A stretch of 64,000 nucleotides of DNA, taken from positions 3,844,001-3,908,000 of the forward strand of contig NZ_PHUE01000001.1 in NCBI RefSeq assembly GCF_002813295.1, read 5' to 3'. This DNA comes from Flavobacterium sp. 5. Lineage in GTDB: Bacteria; Bacteroidota; Bacteroidia; Flavobacteriales; Flavobacteriaceae. The notes beneath the pieces are model-generated. The model did not search any database and had not been told where the DNA came from. It saw only the letters and a list, made by a program, of their open reading frames with translations. Below, one piece after another: positions 14,549-21,678 of this stretch (its first letter is position 1; each line of letters opens with the position of its first letter). The translations under genes and the position numbers were made by a program.

Positions 14549-15949
14549 TTAAATTGTTTCAGCTAAATCTAAAGCAGTATTTAATGCTCTTAGTTTATTA
14601 TATACTTCCTGCATTTCGTTTTCTTCATCAGAACTTGCAACTATTCCAGCTCCAGCCTGTGAATGTAATTGGTGATTTTTACTCAGGAAAGTTCGAATCA
14701 TAATAGCGTGATTAAAATTACCTTCAAAATCCATAAAACCAATAGCACCACCATAAAAATTACGATTTGTTTTTTCGTAATCTTCTATCAATTGCATCGC
14801 TCTGTGTTTTGGAGCTCCGCTCAAAGTTCCAGCTGGAAAAGTATCAGCAACTACTTGCATAGTTGTTGCTTTTTCGTGTAAATGACCAGTTACTTTCGAA
14901 ACCAGATGGATAACATGGGAGAAAAACTGAACTTCTCTGTACTTTTCAACATTTACATCATGTCCGTTTCTGCTTAAATCATTTCGAGCCAAATCAACCA
15001 ACATCACATGTTCGCTATTTTCTTTTTTGTCTTCAGATAATTTTTTGGCAAGAACAGCATCTTTTTCATCATCACCAGTTCTTTTAAAAGTTCCTGCAAT
15101 TGGGTGAATTTCAGCTTTACGGTTTTTGACAATAATTTGAGCTTCTGGTGAAGAACCAAAAATTTTGAAATCACCATAATCAAAGAAGAATAGGTAAGGG
15201 GATGGGTTGATGCTTCTTAAAGCTCTATAAACATTGAATTCATCACCTTTAAATCCTTGAGTAAATCTTCTGGATAAAACCAATTGAAACACATCACCAC
15301 GGAAACAATGCTTTTTAGCCAAAGCTACATTTTGCTTAAATTCTTCGTCTGTTAGATTTGAAAAACCTTCACCTTCTTTGCTAAATTTATACGAAGCGAT
15401 ATTTCTGGACTGTAAAAGTTGCTCAATCTCTGAAATGTTGTTTTTTCCATCAAGACTATGACAGAAAATATAAGCTTCATTTTTGAAATGATTGATAGCG
15501 ATGATGTTTTGGTACACCGCATAATACACATCTGGAATCGAATTACTGTTTTCTTTTTTAGCAATAGTTACTTTTTCAAAATAACGAACGGCATCATAAG
15601 AAATGTAACCAAACAAACCATTATTGATAAACTTAAAATTGTTTTTATCTGATTGAAATTGTCTGGAGAAATCTTCAATGATTTTTGGAATATTGGTATT
15701 GGAATCAATAGCAATTGTTTCAGAAACTCCATCAGGATATGTTTTATAGATGGTTTCGTTTTCGATTTTTATAGAAGCAATCGGATTACAGCACACATAG
15801 GAAAAACTGTTATCGTTTCCATGATAATCGCTACTTTCCAGTAATAAACTATTAGGGAATTTATCTCTGATTTTGAAATAAATACTCACCGGTGTTATTG
15901 TGTCGGCTAGTATTTGTTTGTATTTGGTTTGTAGTTTATAGGTTTCCAT
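14549..15949 (-). CDS. trpE: Anthranilate synthase component I
   Basis: TrpE converts chorismate to anthranilate with ammonia from TrpG. The 466-residue protein has the regulatory N-terminal LLESSDYHGNDNSFSYVC (residues about 35-52). The LLES element is the known tryptophan-binding motif, so feedback inhibition is expected. The chorismate-binding domain shows FGSSPEAQI, HPIAGTFKRTG, EHVMLVDLARNDLSRNG, GTLSGAPKHRAMQLI, YGGAIGFMDFEG and QAGAGIVASSDEENE. It is the first structural gene of the operon, following the leader peptide and attenuator at 16008-16134. The start ATG at 15949 is about 60 bases past the attenuator. Confidence 0.98.
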   Translation of the reverse strand: METYKLQTKYKQILADTITPVSIYFKIRDKFPNSLLLESSDYHGNDNSFSYVCCNPIASIKIENETIYKTYPDGVSETIAIDSNTNIPKIIEDFSRQFQSDKNNFKFINNGLFGYISYDAVRYFEKVTIAKKENSNSIPDVYYAVYQNIIAINHFKNEAYIFCHSLDGKNNISEIEQLLQSRNIASYKFSKEGEGFSNLTDEEFKQNVALAKKHCFRGDVFQLVLSRRFTQGFKGDEFNVYRALRSINPSPYLFFFDYGDFKIFGSSPEAQIIVKNRKAEIHPIAGTFKRTGDDEKDAVLAKKLSEDKKENSEHVMLVDLARNDLSRNGHDVNVEKYREVQFFSHVIHLVSKVTGHLHEKATTMQVVADTFPAGTLSGAPKHRAMQLIEDYEKTNRNFYGGAIGFMDFEGNFNHAIMIRTFLSKNHQLHSQAGAGIVASSDEENEMQEVYNKLRALNTALDLAETI

Positions 15950-16007
15950 ACTTTATATTACTTTGATAGAATGATTTTTTGTTTATGTTTTATTGCATTT
16001 TTGAAAT

Positions 16008-16040
16008 AAAAAAAAGGCTTGTCGTGATGACAAGCCTTTT
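16008..16040 (-). terminator. trp attenuator (rho-independent hairpin in the leader)
   Basis: Arms GGCTTGTC (16016-16023) and GACAAGCC (16029-16036) enclose a 5-base loop; on the minus strand the stem is followed by eight U (16015-16008). It lies after the Trp-rich leader peptide and before trpE, where an attenuator is expected. Two leader segments can compete with it: AAGCU just past the leader stop can pair with GGCUU of the first arm, and GUCGUGA at the leader stop is complementary to UCACGAC across the loop and second arm. Confidence 0.88.
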
Positions 16041-16077
16041 ATATTTATAGTTTCAAATTATACTATAGGAGCTTAGT

Positions 16078-16134
16078 TCACGACGACTGACGTAAATTAT
16101 TCCACCACCAAGTATTGTTTGTTATTGTTATCAT
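16078..16134 (-). CDS. trpL: trp operon leader peptide with three consecutive Trp codons
   Basis: An 18-codon frame on the minus strand encodes MITITNNTWWWNNLRQSS, start ATG at 16134-16132 and stop TGA at 16080-16078. The three tandem TGG codons lie at 16110-16102. It sits 20 bases downstream of a consensus promoter and 38 bases upstream of the attenuator hairpin. In the classical mechanism, a ribosome stalled at the Trp codons for lack of charged tRNA-Trp leaves the downstream strand free to form an antiterminator; a ribosome that reaches the stop covers that strand, so the terminator forms. Geometry fits: the antiterminator strand starts within a few bases of the stop codon. Confidence 0.93.
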   Translation of the reverse strand: MITITNNTWWWNNLRQSS

Positions 16135-16153
16135 ATTGTTTTTCTGTTGAATG

Positions 16154-16184
16154 CAAATATATAAATGATATTTGTTTTGACAAA
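16154..16184 (-). promoter_or_regulatory. trp operon promoter, TTTG-N19-TATATTTG
   Basis: On the minus strand a -33 TTTG (16184-16181) is followed after exactly 19 bases by a -7 box TATATTTG (16161-16154). This is a full match to the Bacteroidetes sigma-A (RpoD) consensus TTTG-N17-23-TAnnTTTG. Transcription should start near 16147, giving a leader of about 13 bases ahead of trpL. Confidence 0.88.
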
Positions 16185-16239
16185 GATATTGAATTAAAAA
16201 AAAAGATATTTTTTTTTAATTTTTGTTAAATTATGGCGT

Positions 16240-16809
16240 TTAATACACTAAAACTACATTTAGTTCAAAATCATCATAAATTGTTTTATCTCCCAAATCA
16301 TCAAAATAACTACCAGAACCATACTTAATATCATATTTGGTTCTATTGATTGTTAAAGAAGCTGTAGCTTTGTTTTTTCCAACTACAACCAAATCAAACT
16401 GTATGGAATTTGAAATTCCTTTTATAGTCAAGTCTCCAGTGATGAGATAAGTGTTGTTTCCTTTACTAGCAATACTTTTAAATACTAAAGTAGAAGTTGT
16501 ATAACTTGCAGTACTAAAAAAATCTTCTGATTTTAAATGGCCTTCTAGTTTTTGTTTGGAAGTGCCTGTTTGGTCATCATTAGATAAGGTAGTCATGTCT
16601 ACAGTGAAACTTCCTCCTGCTACTTTTTTGTCTTTGAAAACAAGATTACCATCTTTAAATTTAATACTTCCTTCATGTTCGCCTGTTATCTTTTTTCCTA
16701 TCCAGTGGATGCTACTCTTTGAAACATCAATTTTAGACGTTTGTGCATTCCCTTTGAAAAAGGAAAAAAGAACGAGTAAAACAATGCTAAGTGATTTTAA
16801 GTTTCTCAT
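16240..16809 (-). CDS. YceI family periplasmic protein (paralogue 1)
   Basis: A 189-residue secreted protein: signal peptide ending in FFKGNAQ, then the YceI beta-barrel. Typical blocks are VDVSKSSIHWIGKKITGEHEGSIKFKDGNLVF (first strands), GSFTVDMTTLS, LEGHLKSEDFFSTASYTTSTLVF, LTIKGISNSIQFDLVV and NRTKYDIKYGSGSYFDDLGDKTIYDDFEL. YceI proteins bind polyisoprenoid-type lipids in a lipocalin-like barrel. It closely resembles the product of 18755-19321 but is not next to a regulator. It ends just upstream of the trp promoter, on the same strand, with only an AT-only inverted repeat (about 16191-16225) between. Confidence 0.92.
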   Translation of the reverse strand: MRNLKSLSIVLLVLFSFFKGNAQTSKIDVSKSSIHWIGKKITGEHEGSIKFKDGNLVFKDKKVAGGSFTVDMTTLSNDDQTGTSKQKLEGHLKSEDFFSTASYTTSTLVFKSIASKGNNTYLITGDLTIKGISNSIQFDLVVVGKNKATASLTINRTKYDIKYGSGSYFDDLGDKTIYDDFELNVVLVY

Positions 16810-17041
16810 ATTTCTCTAAATTAAGTTTATAAAAGGTAAATAAAATGTAGGTTTGTTTCATTTTGAGAAAAAACACGAAATCGATTGAATAACAGTTAGT
16901 AGATTTGAAATCACTATAAAGTTAAATTAAAATTTTGTAATTTGTTTATTTTCAGTCTATTATTTTGTAGCTGTATTTTTAATATTATAAAATGTTAGAA
17001 TTTATCTTTAAAGTTTGATTTATGGATTTATTAGGAAGCCA

Positions 17042-17069
17042 AAAAAGCCCGATAGAATATCAGGCTTTT
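17042..17069 (-). terminator. Rho-independent terminator after the beta-helix gene
   Basis: Arms AAAAGCC and GGCTTTT, extended inward by GAT/ATC with one mismatch, around a 5-base loop. The A-rich flank on the plus strand gives a U-run on the minus transcript; it lies 25 bases past the stop at 17094. Confidence 0.75.
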
Positions 17070-17093
17070 GAACTTTTGAAGGTTAAAATTTTA

Positions 17094-18368
17094 TTATTTG
17101 CTCACTATTGAATTTGTATTTTTAGTTCTAAAATCGGGTGAATCTTTAACATCTGATTGAATAAATAACTCATTATTAGTTTGCTTTGTTAGTTCCAATG
17201 AGAAAGTGTCACTATTATACCAGTTGCTTAACTCTGCATTGTAGTTTGGACTTTCGCTTAAAACTACTCCGCCACATCGGTTAACTTGTATTCCTTGGAT
17301 ATTGATTTTTGCCAAATTAGAGGGGAAAGCTCCTATTTTATTTTCGAGTAAAACACAGCAGGTAAAACCATCAATTATGCTGTTGTTAATATTGAAATAG
17401 CTTTTTTCTTTAATATAAACTGCTTCTCTAACTAAACCTTGATTGTTATCTTCAGTATTGATCAGCGTCATATTGTTGGCTGTAATTTTGGTTAGTTTTT
17501 TAGTAACATCTGCATTTTCAATTTTATCAAATGAATCAATTTCAAAACAACGTGAACCAGATATGTCCGAAGAATAAGGATTACGAATAGCAATACTATT
17601 AGAGATCGTACATTGAACACCTTGAGTGAAATCAAAATCATCATCGGTTGCTCTATAGGATATTAAGTGATTAAAGTTGACATCGCCTCCATAGGATTCA
17701 AATGAATCATCATTTGAAAAACTAATCTGGATGAAATCAAACTTAGTTCCGTTTCCAACACCTCCCAGTGATAATCCGTTCAGTTCCTTAAGAGCATTGA
17801 TTTTGTGTCCTGAATATTCAATACGTACATATTTTAAAATCCCTGAATTACTGTTTGAGTCTTGTCCTCCGTAATAACTAACAGTTGGATCAAGATTGAA
17901 ATCTAAAAAACTAACACCTCCAACTTTATTGATAGGAGCTTCGCCAAGAATAATAATTCCTCCCCAATCACCTGGTTTTCTCATTAAATTAGAGCTGTTA
18001 GTCGTAAAAACAATAGGTTCTGTTACAGTACCTTCAGCTATGATTTTACAACCTTTTGTAATTACAAGTGTCCCGCATGACTCTTTATCTCCTCTAATTA
18101 CTGTTCCTGGTTCTATTGTTAAAACAGCTTTGTTGGTCACATAAACAGTTCCAATTAGTTTGTAAGTACTGTTTTTTGTCAATTTTAGGTCTTTGTCTAT
18201 AGTACCTGTTAAAATTTGGGTAGCTTCTTTGTAAATAGTAGTAGCTGGTGTAAAATTGGTCCAATTACCAAACCAATTGGTATCGCTAGTAATTCCTTTT
18301 ATTTGTTGCGCATTTAAAGGGATAATCGAAAATAAAATGATAATGATTACGAGTAGTTTTGCTTTCAT
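17094..18368 (-). CDS. Secreted parallel beta-helix-like protein
   Basis: A 424-residue exported protein with a signal peptide ending in PLNAQ. The segment YKLIGTVYVTNKAVLTIEPGTVIRGDKESCGTLVITKGCKIIAEGTVTEPIVFTT is a repetitive strand-turn pattern common in large secreted Bacteroidetes proteins with a right-handed beta-helix. Later blocks (GILKYVRIEYSGHKIN, GTKFDFIQISFSNDDSFESYGGDVNFNHLISYRATDDDFDFTQG) continue the same pattern, rich in Asn and Asp as in solvent-exposed turns. No catalytic residues can be assigned, and no T9SS C-terminal domain is obvious. Single gene with its own terminator. Function unknown; surface or periplasmic adhesion or glycan contact are possibilities. Confidence 0.75.
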   Translation of the reverse strand: MKAKLLVIIIILFSIIPLNAQQIKGITSDTNWFGNWTNFTPATTIYKEATQILTGTIDKDLKLTKNSTYKLIGTVYVTNKAVLTIEPGTVIRGDKESCGTLVITKGCKIIAEGTVTEPIVFTTNSSNLMRKPGDWGGIIILGEAPINKVGGVSFLDFNLDPTVSYYGGQDSNSNSGILKYVRIEYSGHKINALKELNGLSLGGVGNGTKFDFIQISFSNDDSFESYGGDVNFNHLISYRATDDDFDFTQGVQCTISNSIAIRNPYSSDISGSRCFEIDSFDKIENADVTKKLTKITANNMTLINTEDNNQGLVREAVYIKEKSYFNINNSIIDGFTCCVLLENKIGAFPSNLAKINIQGIQVNRCGGVVLSESPNYNAELSNWYNSDTFSLELTKQTNNELFIQSDVKDSPDFRTKNTNSIVSK

Positions 18369-18697
18369 AGCACTAATGGTTGTGAGTTTTTTGATGTTTT
18401 AGTTTTGTTTTCAAAATTACCATTACAATGTTTTAGGGATATTTTCTTAGTGTTATCGATTAGTCATTTTTAAGTTAAGGAGGAGTAGATACTAACAAAG
18501 AAGTAATATGTTTTTTTAGTCCAATTACTCTTGTAATTCCCTTTGCTTTTCTTCTAAAATAAATAATGGGCTTGGGGTATTGTATATATATGTAGCCTAT
18601 AATGTTGTATTTGAATTAGTTTTTGGGCATGCCTACAAGGGTCAGGCTGTAAATGGTATCTCGTTTAAAGACAGTTATCTGATGTTGGTTTTAGTGT
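18369..18697. other. Intergenic region upstream of the beta-helix gene
   Basis: About 330 bases between the beta-helix gene start and the terminator of the MarR-nitroreductase-YceI operon. I see no supported gene, strong promoter box or repeat here. Confidence 0.4.
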
Positions 18698-18731
18698 AAA
18701 AAAAATACCCCCAGCAAAAATGCTGAGGGTA
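18698..18731 (-). terminator. Terminator of the marR-nitroreductase-yceI operon
   Basis: Arms TACCCCCAGCA (18706-18716) and TGCTGAGGGTA (18721-18731), one mismatch, with a 4-base loop. On the minus strand the stem is followed by eight U from the A-run at 18698-18705. It lies 24 bases past the stop at 18755. Confidence 0.9.
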
Positions 18732-18754
18732 CTCTCCAATATTAAATTCTAAAA

Positions 18755-19321
18755 TTAAAATTGTAAATTCACTGTAAGTTCAAATTCGTCATAGATAGCT
18801 TTGTCTCCAATGCTGTCGAAGAATGATTTAGAGTTGTATTTAATATCATATTTAGTACGATCTACATTGAAAGTAGTAGTAGCAGTATTTCCTTTTACTG
18901 TGATATCGAAAGTAACTGGTTTAGTAATTCCTTTGATAGTCAAATCAGATGTAACAGTATAAACATCATTTCCTTTTGAAGCGATAGTTTTGAAAACTAA
19001 AGTTGAAGTTGGGAATTTTTCAGTTCCAAAGAAATCTTCTGATTTCAAGTGACCGTTTAATTTTCCTAAGTATTCACCTGTAAGATCTGTAGCTGTTAAT
19101 GAAGTCATATCAACAGTAAAAGACCCTCCTGATAATGCTTTCTTTTTGAATACTAAAGTTCCGCTTTTAAGAGCTACAGTTCCTGAATGCTCTCCTGTTA
19201 CTTTTTTAGCTAACCATTTGATACTGCTTTTTGTAACATCTACTTTTTTAGTTTGAGCAGTTACTGTTAATGTAGACAATGCTACTACGAATGCTAATGC
19301 AATTGTTTTTAAATTTTTCAT
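18755..19321 (-). CDS. YceI family periplasmic protein (paralogue 2)
   Basis: A 188-residue secreted protein with signal peptide ending in TVTAQ. The barrel is very similar to that of 16240-16809: VDVTKSSIKWLAKKVTGEHSGTVALKSGTLVF, GSFTVDMTSLTATDLTG, LNGHLKSEDFFGTEKFPTSTLVF, LTIKGITKPVTFDITV and DRTKYDIKYNSKSFFDSIGDKAIYDEFEL. It follows the nitroreductase by 44 bp on the same strand and ends at a strong terminator, so it is most likely the third gene of the marR-nitroreductase operon. A MarR, nitroreductase and YceI combination suggests a response to redox-active or lipophilic compounds; that is inference from context. Confidence 0.92.
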   Translation of the reverse strand: MKNLKTIALAFVVALSTLTVTAQTKKVDVTKSSIKWLAKKVTGEHSGTVALKSGTLVFKKKALSGGSFTVDMTSLTATDLTGEYLGKLNGHLKSEDFFGTEKFPTSTLVFKTIASKGNDVYTVTSDLTIKGITKPVTFDITVKGNTATTTFNVDRTKYDIKYNSKSFFDSIGDKAIYDEFELTVNLQF

Positions 19322-19365
19322 GTTTGATTGTTTTAAGTGTATTTAATGCGAATTAGTAATTATTA

Positions 19366-19998
19366 TTATAAAGTGATAAATAAGTCTTCTTGTGATTTTC
19401 TTACTTTTTTGTAAAACTGAGTTGTATCATCTTCATGACGGTATCCAACAGTTGCAATAAGAGAAGCATTAAGATTTAGTTTGTCTAAACCTAATATTTC
19501 GTTTACTTGAGCAGGCACAAAACCTTCCATCGGTGTTACGTCAATTTTTAATTCTGCTGCTGCATTTAGTAAGTTCCCTAAAGCTAAATACGTTTGTTTT
19601 GCTGTCCAAATGTTTTTAAGAGCTGGTTCTAATGTTGAGATTTTAGATTTCATAAAATCACCATATCCTGCCAATGATTCTAGCGGAGTCTCTCTTTCAA
19701 CACTGATTGCATTCAAAAATTCATCGATAGCGTCGTCTCCAATATTTGTATCATTAGCAAAAATGAATAGATGTGAAGCTTCTACTATTTGTGATTGTCC
19801 CCAAGCTGCAGGCTGTAATTGTGCTCTTAATTCTGGGTTTTCAACGATGATTACTTTATAAGGCTGTAATCCGTATGAAGAAGAACTCAAACGAATAGCT
19901 TCTTTTAATGTATTTAAGTCTTCAGCTGAAACTTTTTTAGTGGCATCAAATTTCTTTGTTGCGTATCTCCAATTTTGATTGTTTAAAAAATTGCTCAT
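19366..19998 (-). CDS. NAD(P)H-dependent nitroreductase family oxidoreductase
   Basis: A 210-residue FMN enzyme of the NfsB-like nitroreductase family. The start FLNNQNWRYATKKFDATKKVS carries the RyAtKkFd element that contacts FMN, followed by LKEAIRLSSSSYGLQPYKVIIVENPELR with the SxxGLQPy block. The C-terminal part (AAELKIDVTPMEGFVPAQVNEILGL and ATVGYRHEDDTTQ) matches the family, including the KVRKSQEDLF end that completes the FMN site. Such enzymes reduce nitroaromatics and quinones with two electrons. It begins 2 bp after the MarR gene, so the regulator and enzyme form one transcript, and induction by a quinone-like or nitro compound is plausible. Confidence 0.93.
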   Translation of the reverse strand: MSNFLNNQNWRYATKKFDATKKVSAEDLNTLKEAIRLSSSSYGLQPYKVIIVENPELRAQLQPAAWGQSQIVEASHLFIFANDTNIGDDAIDEFLNAISVERETPLESLAGYGDFMKSKISTLEPALKNIWTAKQTYLALGNLLNAAAELKIDVTPMEGFVPAQVNEILGLDKLNLNASLIATVGYRHEDDTTQFYKKVRKSQEDLFITL

Positions 19999-20000
19999 AA

Positions 20001-20462
20001 TTATAATTGTTTGGTTCTGTATTTTTCTAATAGTATATTTAGTTGTTCTAACTCTTCGTTGTTTAAGTTTTTAGCAAAAAACTCTTCGTGTTCTTGTACT
20101 TTAGGATCTAGTTCTGTTAATAAATCCAACCCTTTTTGGGTAATTAAAACTTCAATTTTTCTTCGGTTGTCTGGACAAACATTGCGTGTTACCAAATCTT
20201 TCAATAATAATTTATCAACTAATCGCGTTGTATTACTTGTTTTGGCTAACATTCGTTCTTGTATAATGCACATATTAGCAGGGCATCCTTTTTGTCCTCT
20301 TAATATTCGTAATACATTAAATTGTTCACTTGAGATATCATACTGTTTTATAATATCATTAAAGCGTTCTGTAATTACGTTTACAGTGTACATTATATTC
20401 AAAACGATTTGTTTTGATTTGCTATATTCAACCGTGCTTTTTAATTCATCTTCAATCTTCAT
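20001..20462 (-). CDS. MarR family transcriptional regulator with Cys-rich recognition region
   Basis: A 153-residue winged-helix regulator: dimerisation helix, then ISSEQFNVLRILRGQKGCPANMCIIQERM, the recognition helix SNTTRLVDKLLLKDLVTR, the wing CPDNRRKIEVLITQKG, and a C-terminal dimer helix. Three cysteines (60, 65, 96) lie within or next to the DNA-binding domain, an arrangement compatible with thiol redox or quinone sensing as in other MarR proteins, but not proof of it. It is the first gene of the operon with the nitroreductase and YceI genes. Two near-identical palindromes overlie its promoter (20478-20523), so autorepression is likely. Confidence 0.93.
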   Translation of the reverse strand: MKIEDELKSTVEYSKSKQIVLNIMYTVNVITERFNDIIKQYDISSEQFNVLRILRGQKGCPANMCIIQERMLAKTSNTTRLVDKLLLKDLVTRNVCPDNRRKIEVLITQKGLDLLTELDPKVQEHEEFFAKNLNNEELEQLNILLEKYRTKQL

Positions 20463-20477
20463 GGTGATATAATCTTT

Positions 20478-20523
20478 ATTTGTTGATACAAATGTAACGC
20501 TATTTATATTTGTATATACAAAT
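20478..20523 (-). promoter_or_regulatory. Promoter with two MarR operators (20478-20493 and 20508-20523)
   Basis: The palindromes ATTTGTTGATACAAAT (6-bp arms) and ATTTGTATATACAAAT (perfect 16-mer) have centres 30 bp apart, about three helical turns. On the minus strand TTTG (20522-20519) and TACATTTG (20496-20489) are separated by 22 bases, within the Bacteroidetes promoter range. One operator covers the -33 element and the other the -7 element. The start codon follows at 20462. Confidence 0.82.
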
Positions 20524-20645
20524 GTATGAGTTAATTTTTTGTTAATAGAAAAAGAGGTCGTAGTTTTGAGCGGAAGGAATTAGTAATGAAGGGGAGGTAA
20601 AGCTTTTGAAATATTGAGTTTGTGCTGTATTTATAAATTAATGTG

Positions 20646-21646
20646 AACCCGTTGGGTGCAATTAAATTATTTGATTTTTAATATTATTTATTGGTCTGTC
20701 AAATATAAATTTATTGACATATTGTATTAATGTTAATGATGCTATTTTTGCCAATATTCTAGTTTTAAATCCTTCAAAAGTTTTTGCATAATTTCTTCTG
20801 ATTAAAAATTGGTCGCATAATTGAGAAAATAATGTTTCGATTCTTTTTCTTGATTTTCTAAAAATATACGGTTGTGGTTTATAATTTTTTTGATTAATTC
20901 GTTTTGGTGTTTCCAATTTGATATTTACTGTTTGAAATAAATCCAATTGAATCGTTTCTGACAGATATCCTCTATCCCCAAGAATCACACAATCAGACAT
21001 TTGTTGTTTTATGTTTTTTAAAAAATTTACATCATGAACTTCTGCTTTTGTAATATCTAATGAATGAAAAACTCCAGTAACTGAACAAACTCCATGAAGT
21101 TTATAACCATAAAACCAGCTGTTTTGAGAAGCACAAAATCCTTTTGTAGGTGCAGTTTCAAATTCATTTTTACAGATTTTGATTCGGTTATGACGAGAAA
21201 ATTTACAGATTTCTAATGGCATGCTATCCACAATAAAATAATCTTCAAAATCAAGAAAATAAGATGCTAGTTTAATTCTAATTTCTTCAGAAAATAAAAA
21301 CAATTTCCTCCTTCTTTTATTGAATTGACTTCGTTCTATTAGATTTGGAATTTCATTAGAATTTAGCTGCTTGAAAAGTGAATTTTCGCTGTCAATTGAC
21401 ATAAATTCAGCGGTTAAACTCAATGCAAAAACTTCTAAATCAGACATTTTATCTTTTCTTCCGATACCTGATTTGAATTCTAATTCACAATTCAACGAAC
21501 TTATAACTTCTAAAACTCTTAGATAATTTTTTACTATATTTGACATAGATATTGTATTGTTTAGCGACATCAAGATGCTGAATTTTAGTATCTTGAACAA
21601 TATCTAATCCCTATTTTTTACTTCAAATAATTACACCCAACGGGTT
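20646..21646 (-). mobile_element. Complete IS982-family insertion sequence
   Basis: A 1001-bp element bounded by inverted repeats. The left end (20646) reads AACCCGTTGGGTGCAATTA and the right end, reverse-complemented from 21646, reads AACCCGTTGGGTGTAATTA: one mismatch in 19. One intact transposase gene fills it. I could not identify a target-site duplication in the flanks, and no neighbouring gene is interrupted: it lies between the marR promoter and the end of the HAD gene. Confidence 0.9.
20662..21546 (-). CDS. IS982 family transposase
   Basis: A DDE transposase of 294 residues when started at the ATG at 21546 (MSNIVKNYLRVLEV); an in-frame ATG at 21600 would add 18 residues. The three acidic residues are visible in context: Asp in DYFIVDSMPLEICK, Asp in VILGDRGYLSE, and Glu in RKSRKRIETLFSQLCDQF. 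The block KGFCASQNSWFYGYKLHGVCSVTGVFHSL between the first two Asp is a hallmark of the IS982 family. The frame is intact, so the element may still be mobile. Coding starts about 100 bases inside the right inverted repeat and stops close to the left one. Confidence 0.93.
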   Translation of the reverse strand: MSNIVKNYLRVLEVISSLNCELEFKSGIGRKDKMSDLEVFALSLTAEFMSIDSENSLFKQLNSNEIPNLIERSQFNKRRRKLFLFSEEIRIKLASYFLDFEDYFIVDSMPLEICKFSRHNRIKICKNEFETAPTKGFCASQNSWFYGYKLHGVCSVTGVFHSLDITKAEVHDVNFLKNIKQQMSDCVILGDRGYLSETIQLDLFQTVNIKLETPKRINQKNYKPQPYIFRKSRKRIETLFSQLCDQFLIRRNYAKTFEGFKTRILAKIASLTLIQYVNKFIFDRPINNIKNQII

Positions 21647-21678
21647 AATTACTAATTGTAGTTGATTAAAACGCTACT

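Noticed and set aside
20011-20472. 153-codon plus-strand frame opposite the MarR gene
   Set aside because: It mirrors the whole marR gene in antisense, has low-complexity Ser/Asn/Phe-rich sequence and no family resemblance. The minus-strand product has complete MarR motifs and a matched promoter.
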